From assembly GCA_038244055.1 (NCBI GenBank), contig JBBRTW010000304.1, positions 1 through 8,783 on the forward strand: a stretch of DNA of 8,783 bases, read 5' to 3'. Made by a program: the position numbers and the translations under genes. Shown here piece by piece: positions 1 to 5,264 of this stretch. The notes beneath the pieces were generated by a model, which was not told the DNA's origin, ran no database searches, and was given only the letters and a program-made list of their open reading frames with translations. Within the stretch, counting starts at the first letter, position 1; every line of letters begins with the position of its first letter. This DNA is from DASPKW01 sp038244055 (GTDB taxonomy: Bacteria > Planctomycetota > Phycisphaerae > Tepidisphaerales > Tepidisphaeraceae).

Positions 1-31
1 ACCAACTACCAACTACCAACCACCAACTACC
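1..31. repeat. Heptamer tandem repeat (ACCAACT)n, cut by the window edge
   Basis: Four consecutive 7-nt units (ACCAACT, ACCAACT, ACCAACC, ACCAACT) plus three further bases run from the first base of the window, so the array probably continues to the left. It ends just before the candidate ATG at 34. Low-complexity heptamer arrays of this kind resemble the short tandemly repeated repetitive (STRR) sequences described in cyanobacteria. Here it is most simply read as intergenic sequence. Confidence 0.85.
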
Positions 32-33
32 CC

Positions 34-405
34 ATGCTCACCCCCACCATCCCACCCTTCCGCAAGCGCAGTGGCCGGCCCAATTCGCCGGTCAACGCAC
101 CCGTCCCCCCTCCCCCACCCCCTCCGCCGCCCCCGCCCCCCGGGCCGCCGGTGGTGGTGTCGACGGCGTTCAGCGGGAACACCGTCAACCTGGTCTTCGA
201 TCAGCCGGTGGAAGTGTCCGGCAGCGGGCCCGATGATTCGATCACCATCAATGGCGTCGCGCCGAGTTCCGTGGGCAGCGCCGATGCGCACACGCTTTAT
301 CTGGGGATGCCGGACTCGGTCAGCGCCGGCGATGCGTGGGCGATCGCGCGGCAGCCGGATTGGTTGTTGACCGAGATCGCGGTGCCGGAGGCGGGGGTGT
401 TGTAG
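34..405 (+). CDS. Small hypothetical protein: proline-run linker plus beta-rich domain
   Basis: I do not recognise this 123-residue protein. It has a short basic N-terminus (RKR at 10-12), a run of 12 prolines at residues 25-36, then about 85 residues of alternating hydrophobic and polar sequence (from VVVSTAF) that looks like a small beta-sandwich or Ig-like domain. No signal peptide or membrane segment is evident. Support for the frame: the proline run uses CCC, CCT, CCA and CCG rather than one repeated codon, and downstream third positions are strongly G/C. The ATG at 34 has no Shine-Dalgarno, and the frame is open to the window edge through the heptamer repeat, so the true start is uncertain and this could be the end of a longer gene. 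The long proline run would be expected to need EF-P for translation. Function unknown. Confidence 0.5.
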   Translation: MLTPTIPPFRKRSGRPNSPVNAPVPPPPPPPPPPPPGPPVVVSTAFSGNTVNLVFDQPVEVSGSGPDDSITINGVAPSSVGSADAHTLYLGMPDSVSAGDAWAIARQPDWLLTEIAVPEAGVL

Positions 406-406
406 G

Positions 407-427
407 GCGGAGTAGGCAGTAGGCAGT
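407..427. repeat. Short heptamer repeat (AGGCAGT)2
   Basis: Two perfect adjacent AGGCAGT units lie at 414-420 and 421-427, preceded by a degenerate third at 407-413. The array begins directly after the stop codon of the small upstream gene. It is the second heptamer array in the window and has a unit unrelated to the one at 1-31. The rest of the gap up to 556 is pyrimidine-rich and shows no promoter or terminator I can support. Confidence 0.6.
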
Positions 428-556
428 GGAAAAACAGGGGAAGAAGAAAGTCCGGCTCCCCCCCTCCCCTGCTCTGGAATCCCCGCGCGTTTGCGAGATA
501 ATCCCGCCCCGCGTCGTCTTTCCACTGGCAAACCGCAACCCGCAACTCCTCCCCCC

Positions 557-1792
557 ATGCCCCAAATCAACGACCATTATCTCAAGCTCAAGGCCGGTTA
601 CCTCTTTCCCGAGATTGGGCGGAGGGTTAAAAACTATTCGGCGGCCCATCCGGAGGCGAAAATCATCCGCATGGGGATCGGCGATGTGACCGAGCCGCTG
701 GTGCCGGCGGTGGTGGCGGCCATGCACAAGGCGGTGGATGAGATGGCGGTGCGGGCGACTTTCAAGGGGTATGGGGATGAGCAGGGGTATGCGTTCCTGC
801 GCGAGGCGGTGGCGAAGAATGATTTCCAGAGCCGGGGGTGCGACATCGCGGCCGATGAGGTGTTTATCTCCGATGGCTCCAAGTGCGACACCGGCAATAT
901 CCTGGACATCTTCGGCAGGGAGAATGTCATCTGCGTGACGGACCCGGTGTATCCGGTGTACGTGGATACCAACGTGATGGCCGGGCATACCGGGCCGGCC
1001 AACGACAAGGGGGAGTTCGAGGGGCTGATCTATATCCCGATGACGGCCGAGAACGGCTTCACGCCGGCGCTGCCGGAGACGAAGGTGGATATCGTCTATC
1101 TCTGCTCGCCGAACAACCCGACCGGGGCGGTCTTCTCGAAAGAGACACTGGCCAGGTGGGTGGAGTACGCGCGGGCCAGCGATGCGGTGATCTTCTACGA
1201 TGCGGCCTACGAGGCGTACATCTCCGACCCGGCCATTCCGCACTCGATCTACGAAATCCCGGGGGCGCGGGAGGTGGCGATCGAGTTCCGCTCCTTCTCC
1301 AAGCTGGCGGGGTTCACGGGGGTGCGCTGTGCGTTCACGGTGGTGCCCAGGAGCCTCAAGGGGAAGGCGCGGGATGGAAGCATCGTGGAGATTTACAAGC
1401 TGTGGAACCGGCGGCACACGACCAAGTTCAATGGCGTATCGTACATCACGCAGGCGGGCGCGGCGGCCGTGTATACACCGGAGGGGCGCAGGCAGGTGGA
1501 TGAGGTGATCGCGCATTACATGACCAATGCGAAGATCATCCGCGAAAGCCTGACGGCGCTGGGGATGAAGGTGTATGGTGGGGTGAACGCGCCGTACGTC
1601 TGGGTGAAGACACCGGGGGGGCTGAGCAGTTGGGAGATGTTCGATCGCCTGCTGGATCAGTGTCACGTTGTCTGCACACCCGGCAGCGGGTTCGGGGCGG
1701 CCGGGGAGGGGTATCTGAGGCTGAGCGCGTTCAACAGCCGGGAGAATGTGGTGGAGGCGATGGGGAGGATCAAGGAGAGACTGAAGGTGTGA
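557..1792 (+). CDS. dapL: LL-diaminopimelate aminotransferase
   Basis: PLP-dependent class I/II aminotransferase of 411 residues, the usual DapL length. The family converts tetrahydrodipicolinate to LL-diaminopimelate in one glutamate-dependent step in the cytoplasm, bypassing the succinylase and acetylase branches of lysine and peptidoglycan synthesis. Visible motifs: the DapL-like N-terminus with AGYLFPEIGRRV; the SDGSKCD signature near residues 105-111; NNPTG with N187, which contacts PLP; D215 and Y218 in YDAAY, near the PLP ring nitrogen and hydroxyl; the Schiff-base lysine K249 in SFSKLAGFTGVR; and YLRLSAF near the C-terminus with the substrate-carboxylate arginine. The ATG at 557 is chosen because the protein then begins like the family (MPQINDHYLKLKAGYLF). 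An in-frame TTG at 491 would add 22 low-complexity residues. No Shine-Dalgarno precedes the ATG; the leader is C-rich. The gene appears monocistronic, with 276 bp before the next start. Confidence 0.95.
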   Translation: MPQINDHYLKLKAGYLFPEIGRRVKNYSAAHPEAKIIRMGIGDVTEPLVPAVVAAMHKAVDEMAVRATFKGYGDEQGYAFLREAVAKNDFQSRGCDIAADEVFISDGSKCDTGNILDIFGRENVICVTDPVYPVYVDTNVMAGHTGPANDKGEFEGLIYIPMTAENGFTPALPETKVDIVYLCSPNNPTGAVFSKETLARWVEYARASDAVIFYDAAYEAYISDPAIPHSIYEIPGAREVAIEFRSFSKLAGFTGVRCAFTVVPRSLKGKARDGSIVEIYKLWNRRHTTKFNGVSYITQAGAAAVYTPEGRRQVDEVIAHYMTNAKIIRESLTALGMKVYGGVNAPYVWVKTPGGLSSWEMFDRLLDQCHVVCTPGSGFGAAGEGYLRLSAFNSRENVVEAMGRIKERLKV

Positions 1793-1851
1793 TGGGGTGA
1801 GGATTGGGGATGTTGGAGGGCAATCGCATGTGGCATGAAGTGGGCAACAAT

Positions 1852-1879
1852 TGCGGATTTCGGATTGCGGATTGTGGAT
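1852..1879. repeat. Heptamer tandem repeat (TGCGGAT)4
   Basis: Four contiguous 7-nt units: TGCGGAT, TTCGGAT, TGCGGAT, TGTGGAT. The second and fourth differ by one or two bases from the others. It lies between dapL and the oxidoreductase gene. A 61-codon reading frame running through it (from 1851) is best explained by the repeat and not by a gene. Confidence 0.8.
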
Positions 1880-1897
1880 TGAAATGCGGTTTTCAAT

Positions 1898-1916
1898 CCT
1901 TGGCCGTGGCACCCGG
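1898..1916 (-). repeat. 19-nt dispersed core repeat, single copy
   Basis: Read on the minus strand this is CCGGGTGCCACGGCCAAGG. It shares 16 consecutive bases, GGGTGCCACGGCCAAG, with the arms of the perfect inverted repeat at 5163-5231. It is related more distantly to the hairpin cores at 3572 and 3712. Unlike those, this copy has no partner arm close by. Confidence 0.65.
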
Positions 1917-2057
1917 AATCAGCCTATCCCACATGCGATCTGCGGGCGGGGAATTTGCCTTCTGACGGGCGGTTGGGGACAATTGTCAGCCGAGTCGACT
2001 GGACTGATCCGTAACATTCTCCGGGCGGAGACCTGATGGCCGCCCGCACATCCATTC

Positions 2058-2062
2058 AGGAG
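2058..2062 (+). promoter_or_regulatory. Shine-Dalgarno AGGAG deciding the start at 2069
   Basis: AGGAG ends 6 nt before the ATG at 2069. An earlier in-frame ATG at 2036 also has a weaker GGAG 5 nt upstream. The 2069 start gives a compact Tat signal beginning MRQISRRKF, while the 2036 start adds 11 residues before it. I prefer 2069. Confidence 0.65.
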
Positions 2063-2068
2063 CTGATC

Positions 2069-3508
2069 ATGCGTCAAATCTCACGCCGAAAGTTTCTGGC
2101 CACCGCGGCCGTGTCCACCGCAGCGCTGGCGCTCTCCTCGCGCCGGGTACACGGGGCCAACGAGAAGATCAACATGGGTTTCATCGGCGTGGGCGGGCGC
2201 GGGGCCTACTCGGCCAAGTGGTACAGCGAGCTGCCCGAGGTGAACGTCGCGGCCGTCTGCGATGCCGACTCCAAGACACTGGGCGCGGTGCAGAAGAAGT
2301 TCGCCGGCTCCAAGGCGGAGATCGACCTGCGCAAGGTGCTCGACAACAAGGACATCAATGCGGTGGTGATCTCCACCTGCAACCACTGGCACGCGCTGGC
2401 GGCGGTGTGGGCCTGCCAGGCGGGCAAGGATGTGTATGTGGAGAAGCCGGTCTCCAACAACGTCTGGGAAGGGCGCAAGATTGTCGAGGCGGCGCGGAAG
2501 TACAACCGGATCGTCCAGGGCGGAACGCAGCAGCGCTCCGATCCGGTGCAGGCGCAGATTCGCGAGCTGATCAAGAGCGAGAAACTCGGCAAGATGCAGT
2601 GGATCCGCGGCAATCGCCTAGGCGTGCGCGCGGGCATCGGCAAGCTCGCTGCGCCGCTCAAGCCGCCGGCGGAAGTGGATTACAATCTCTGGCTTGGCCC
2701 GGCCCAGGATGTGCCGATGTTCCGCAAGGAGTTCCACTACGACTGGCACTGGGTCTGGAACACGGGCGCGGGGGAGATGGGCAACTGGGGCGTGCATGTG
2801 CTGGATGACATCCGCAACATGCTCTTCGACAAGTGCTCGCTGCCGACGCGGGTGCTGGCCGGCGGCGGGCGCGTGGCCTACAACGATGCGGGGGAGACGC
2901 CCAACGTGCATTTCGTCTACTTCGACACCGGCGTCGTCCCGGTGATCTTCTCGCTCTCCAACCTCCCCTTCTCCACCGAGCGCAAGACGCAATCGCCGGC
3001 CTACCACGGCATCCAGAGCGGGTATGTGATCGCCTTCGAGAACGGGTACTACGCCGGCGGCCGGGGCGGTGGGTGGTCTTACGATAAGGATTGGAAGAAG
3101 GTCGCGCAGTTCAAGGGCGATGGCGGCGGGGCGCATGCCCGCAACTTCATCGATGCGATCAAGAAGCGCGATCGCACCATCCAGAACGGCGAGATCGAGA
3201 ACGTCCACTACTCCAGCTCCTGGTGCCACCTGGCGAACATCGCCTATCGCCTGGGCCAGGGTTACGACCGCGAGAAGACCGAGGCGGCGGCCAAGGGATT
3301 CGGGCCGTGGAAAGAGCTGCTCGATGGCTTCCACACGCACCTCGAGAATAACAAGGTCGATGCGGGGACGGCCGGGCTGAAGGTCAGCGCGATGCTGGAG
3401 CTGGACCCGGCCAAGGAGACGTTCGTCGGGCCGAGCGCGACGCCCGATGCGCTGAGCCTGCTGCGGCGGGAGTATCGCAAGGGGTTTGAGATGCCGGAAG
3501 TCGTCTGA
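2069..3508 (+). CDS. Tat-exported Gfo/Idh/MocA family oxidoreductase
   Basis: 479 residues. The N-terminus carries a twin-arginine signal (SRRKFLATAAV, R6-R7) with a hydrophobic stretch to about residue 22 and a likely cleavage near VHGA (27-30), so it is predicted to be folded with its cofactor and exported. The Rossmann domain follows, with G40-x-G42-G43-x-G45 for NAD(P) and the family EKP motif at 125-127. The second domain (about 160-460) holds GTQQRS (152-157), WLGPA (208-212), HYDWHW (223-228) and a conserved-type histidine H243 in WGVHVLDD. Family members oxidise or reduce sugars, inositols and sugar derivatives; exported relatives such as glucose-fructose oxidoreductase keep the nucleotide tightly bound. 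The substrate here cannot be read from sequence. Planctomycete genomes usually carry many such paralogs. It stands alone, 268 bp before the next gene. Family very sure, substrate unknown. Confidence 0.93.
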   Translation: MRQISRRKFLATAAVSTAALALSSRRVHGANEKINMGFIGVGGRGAYSAKWYSELPEVNVAAVCDADSKTLGAVQKKFAGSKAEIDLRKVLDNKDINAVVISTCNHWHALAAVWACQAGKDVYVEKPVSNNVWEGRKIVEAARKYNRIVQGGTQQRSDPVQAQIRELIKSEKLGKMQWIRGNRLGVRAGIGKLAAPLKPPAEVDYNLWLGPAQDVPMFRKEFHYDWHWVWNTGAGEMGNWGVHVLDDIRNMLFDKCSLPTRVLAGGGRVAYNDAGETPNVHFVYFDTGVVPVIFSLSNLPFSTERKTQSPAYHGIQSGYVIAFENGYYAGGRGGGWSYDKDWKKVAQFKGDGGGAHARNFIDAIKKRDRTIQNGEIENVHYSSSWCHLANIAYRLGQGYDREKTEAAAKGFGPWKELLDGFHTHLENNKVDAGTAGLKVSAMLELDPAKETFVGPSATPDALSLLRREYRKGFEMPEVV

Positions 3509-3522
3509 GCCCGGTTGACTCA

Positions 3523-3546
3523 CCGCAGAGGCGCAGAGACGCAGAG
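3523..3546. repeat. Octamer tandem repeat (nCGCAGAG)3
   Basis: Three contiguous 8-nt units, CCGCAGAG, GCGCAGAG and ACGCAGAG, begin 14 nt after the oxidoreductase stop codon. Only the first base of the unit varies. As I recall, sequences of this type are common between genes in environmental bacterial genomes, but I cannot check that here. Confidence 0.75.
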
Positions 3547-3571
3547 AAGAGATGTTCTGGGTTTGGTTTTT

Positions 3572-3608
3572 TGGGTGGCACGGGCAATGGAGTACCATTG
3601 CCCGTGTC
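3572..3608 (+). repeat. REP-like hairpin with dispersed core
   Basis: A perfect 12-bp stem (3579-3590 with 3595-3606) closes a 4-nt loop AGTA. One G-U and one further G-C pair extend it to 3577-3608. The left side, TGGGTGGCACGGGCAATGG (3572-3590), is a copy of the dispersed core. A run of six T residues (3567-3572) lies before the hairpin and none follows it, so it does not fit a standard intrinsic terminator for the upstream + strand gene. It could still stabilise or end the transcript. Confidence 0.7.
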
Positions 3609-3623
3609 TGGGTTGGTGATGGG

Positions 3624-3659
3624 CTTGAGTTCTGATTGTGCCTTGAGTTCTGATTGTGC
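3624..3659. repeat. Perfect 18-bp tandem duplication
   Basis: The 18-mer CTTGAGTTCTGATTGTGC occurs at 3624-3641 and again, without a mismatch, at 3642-3659. Perfect identity suggests a recent duplication, probably by replication slippage. It sits between the two hairpins of this gap, and no gene overlaps it. Confidence 0.9.
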
Positions 3660-3686
3660 TTGGTCTGCGTGAGTCTGTTGCGCAGT

Positions 3687-3730
3687 GTGGCCCCACGGGT
3701 AAGGCCTTAGAGCCTTACCCATGCCACCCA
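3687..3730 (-). repeat. REP-like hairpin with dispersed core
   Basis: A perfect 9-bp stem (3697-3705 with 3712-3720) closes a 6-nt loop. Beyond a small internal loop, GTGGC (3687-3691) can pair with GCCAC (3723-3727). The minus strand of 3712-3730 reads TGGGTGGCATGGGTAAGGC, another diverged copy of the core found in the hairpins at 3572 and 5163. It lies 47 nt before the start of the ceramidase-like gene, in what would be its leader or promoter region. Confidence 0.65.
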
Positions 3731-3732
3731 GT

Positions 3733-3764
3733 GCAATCGTGGGGACATGCAATCATAGGGACAT
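3733..3764. repeat. 16-bp tandem duplication, 14 of 16 identical
   Basis: GCAATCGTGGGGACAT (3733-3748) is followed directly by GCAATCATAGGGACAT (3749-3764), differing at two G/A positions. The second copy abuts the Shine-Dalgarno of the next gene, so the duplication lies in the translation leader. Confidence 0.8.
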
Positions 3765-3770
3765 GGAGGA
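3765..3770 (+). promoter_or_regulatory. Shine-Dalgarno GGAGGA for the ceramidase-like gene
   Basis: GGAGGA lies 6 nt before the ATG at 3777 and is the strongest ribosome binding site in the window. It fixes the start of a protein that then opens with a normal Sec signal peptide. Confidence 0.8.
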
Positions 3771-3776
3771 TTTGCT

Positions 3777-5150
3777 ATGCGCACTATTTGGATCGGGCTG
3801 GTCGGGATGGTGGTGGTGGGCGTGTTGCAGAGTGGCGCGCGGGCGGAGCCGGAGTGGTGGGTGGGAACGGGCTCGGTGAAGATCACACCCGAAAAGCCGA
3901 TTCCGCTCGCCGGGTATGCTTCGCGCACCAAGCCGTTCGAGAAGGTGGATCACGATATTTACGCCAAGGCGCTGGCGATCCGCGATGCGGGGGGTTCGAC
4001 GGCCATCCTGGTGACGATCGACATCTGCATCATGCCCGGGGATGTGGCCCGGCCGGTGGCGGCGAAGATTGCCGAGATGCACAAGCGCGCGCCGGGGGCG
4101 GTGGTGTTGAACCTTTCGCACACGCATTCCGGGCCGGCGGTGTCGCTGGCCGGCGAGGGCGAGGGCGGGGTTAATCCCAGTTCCGGCGAGATCATCGAGT
4201 ACACCAAATCGCTCCAGCAGAAGCTGATCGATGTGGCCGGCGAGGCGGTGGGGAAACTCAAGCCGGCGACGCTCTCGTGGAATACCGGCGTCGCCCATTT
4301 CGCGATGAACCGGCGGCAGTTCACGGATAAGGGCGTCATCCTCGGCGTGAACGCGCGCGGGATGGTGGATCGGAGCGTGCCTGTTTTGCGGATGGATGGC
4401 GAGGATGGCAAACCGATCGCGATTCTGTTTGGGTATGCGTGTCATGGGACGACGCTTCCGCCGAGCAACATGGGCGTGAACCCGGATTATCCGGGGTACG
4501 CGCGGGATGCGATCGAAGAGAAATTCCCCGGCGCGCAGGCATTTTTCATGCAGGGCTGCGCGGGAGATGCCAATCCCTATCCGCGCACGCTGCCCGAACT
4601 GGCGACCCGGCATGGGAAGGAACTGGGCGAAGAAGTGTGCCGACTGGCGGCCGGCGGCACGGGGGCGAAACTGACGGCGGTGCATGGGCCGCTCAAGGTT
4701 GCGTTGGAGAATGCAGCGCTGCCGCTGCAGGTGTTGGATCGGCCGGCGCTGGAGGAACTGGCCAAGGCGGGATCGAAGAAAGCCGATGCGCTGAAGATGA
4801 TCGCGATGCTGGAGAAAGGGCAGAAACTTCCCGAGACGTACACCGCGCCGGTGACGGCATGGCAGTTTGGCGGCGATCTGACGATGGTGCATCTGCCGAA
4901 TGAAGTCGTGGTGGATTATATGCAGAAGATCGAGGAGGCGGCCGGGCCATTGCGGCTGTGGGTGGCGGGATATAGCCATCATGTGGAGGGGTATATTCCG
5001 TCGCGGCGGGTGATCAAGGAGGGCGGCTACGAGACCCGCGGCCTGTACATCGGCACGGGTTGGTTCGCGCCGGGCGTGGAGGAGGCGCTGGTGGAGGCCG
5101 CGAAATCGGCGGCGGGGAAGGCGGGGAGGAAGATGGACAAAGCGCCGTGA
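3777..5150 (+). CDS. Secreted neutral/alkaline ceramidase-like protein, probable non-ceramidase paralog
   Basis: 457 residues. A Sec signal peptide (hydrophobic 4-17) ends at A21-R22-A23, so it is predicted to be exported. The rest matches the N-terminal domain of neutral/alkaline ceramidases, zinc amidases that cleave ceramide to sphingosine and fatty acid. Features that align with the known zinc site are H115 in SHTHSGP, H223 in ACHGTTL, E376 in LPNEV and Y406 in EGYIPSRR. The ceramidase motif GDVSPN, with the catalytic serine, reads G263-D-A-N-P-Y here, so that serine is asparagine N266. The C-terminal domain of true ceramidases (roughly 650 residues or more in total) is absent. I infer a metal-binding hydrolase-fold enzyme of unknown substrate. 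Planctomycetes commonly encode such proteins. It has its own strong ribosome binding site and is followed 12 nt later by a large inverted repeat. Fold family sure, activity not. Confidence 0.88.
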   Translation: MRTIWIGLVGMVVVGVLQSGARAEPEWWVGTGSVKITPEKPIPLAGYASRTKPFEKVDHDIYAKALAIRDAGGSTAILVTIDICIMPGDVARPVAAKIAEMHKRAPGAVVLNLSHTHSGPAVSLAGEGEGGVNPSSGEIIEYTKSLQQKLIDVAGEAVGKLKPATLSWNTGVAHFAMNRRQFTDKGVILGVNARGMVDRSVPVLRMDGEDGKPIAILFGYACHGTTLPPSNMGVNPDYPGYARDAIEEKFPGAQAFFMQGCAGDANPYPRTLPELATRHGKELGEEVCRLAAGGTGAKLTAVHGPLKVALENAALPLQVLDRPALEELAKAGSKKADALKMIAMLEKGQKLPETYTAPVTAWQFGGDLTMVHLPNEVVVDYMQKIEEAAGPLRLWVAGYSHHVEGYIPSRRVIKEGGYETRGLYIGTGWFAPGVEEALVEAAKSAAGKAGRKMDKAP

Positions 5151-5162
5151 CGTCGTGGGTAT

Positions 5163-5231
5163 TGGGTGCCACGGCCAAGCGATTTCACTGCTGGTATTCG
5201 AAAGGTTTCAGGCGCTTGGCCGTGGCACCCA
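5163..5231. repeat. Perfect 19-bp inverted repeat between convergent genes; possible two-way terminator
   Basis: TGGGTGCCACGGCCAAGCG (5163-5181) is matched exactly by its reverse complement at 5213-5231, with a 31-nt loop. Both arms are copies of the dispersed core. The hairpin begins 12 nt after the stop of the ceramidase-like gene and ends 33 nt from the stop of the MFS gene on the other strand, an ideal place to end transcription from both sides. Neither side has a T-run, so termination is only inferred; it may instead be a REP-type element with another role, such as 3' end protection. Confidence 0.8.
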
Positions 5232-5264
5232 GCATCACCCATCCATGCAGATCGCCCTGTGCAA

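Larger units (their letters stand above)
1823..1939. repeat. 117-bp segment bounded by 11-bp inverted repeats
   Basis: ATCGCATGTGG at 1823-1833 recurs as its exact reverse complement at 1929-1939. Between the arms lie the TGCGGAT heptamer array and one copy of the 19-nt dispersed core. The arrangement resembles a small non-autonomous element with terminal inverted repeats, but I see no target-site duplication outside the arms and the pairing could be coincidence. It lies wholly in the gap between dapL and the oxidoreductase gene. Confidence 0.35.

Noticed and set aside
320..1912. 530-codon open frame on the minus strand
   Set aside because: It lies almost wholly antisense to dapL, whose family motifs are clear. 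Its product is rich in Arg, His, Pro and Leu, as expected for the reverse frame of a high-GC gene, and shows no recognisable domain.
1955..1987. Possible promoter (TTGCCT, 17 nt, GACAAT) and the palindrome GACAATTGTC upstream of the oxidoreductase gene
   Set aside because: Only 4 of 6 bases match in each box, and a 10-bp palindrome is not rare enough in a gap of this size to support an operator without conservation data.
1851..2036. 61-codon open frame on the + strand
   Set aside because: It runs through the heptamer array and the core repeat, has no ribosome binding site and gives no protein-like pattern. The frame is probably incidental.
3572..3608. Intrinsic terminator for the oxidoreductase gene
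   Set aside because: The stem is strong, but the T-run is on the wrong side for + strand transcription and no T-run follows the stem. I list it as a REP-like hairpin instead.
3753..4982. 409-codon open frame on the minus strand
   Set aside because: Antisense shadow of the ceramidase-like gene. Composition is Arg/His-rich and no motif is visible, while the + strand frame has a signal peptide, a strong ribosome binding site and conserved motifs.
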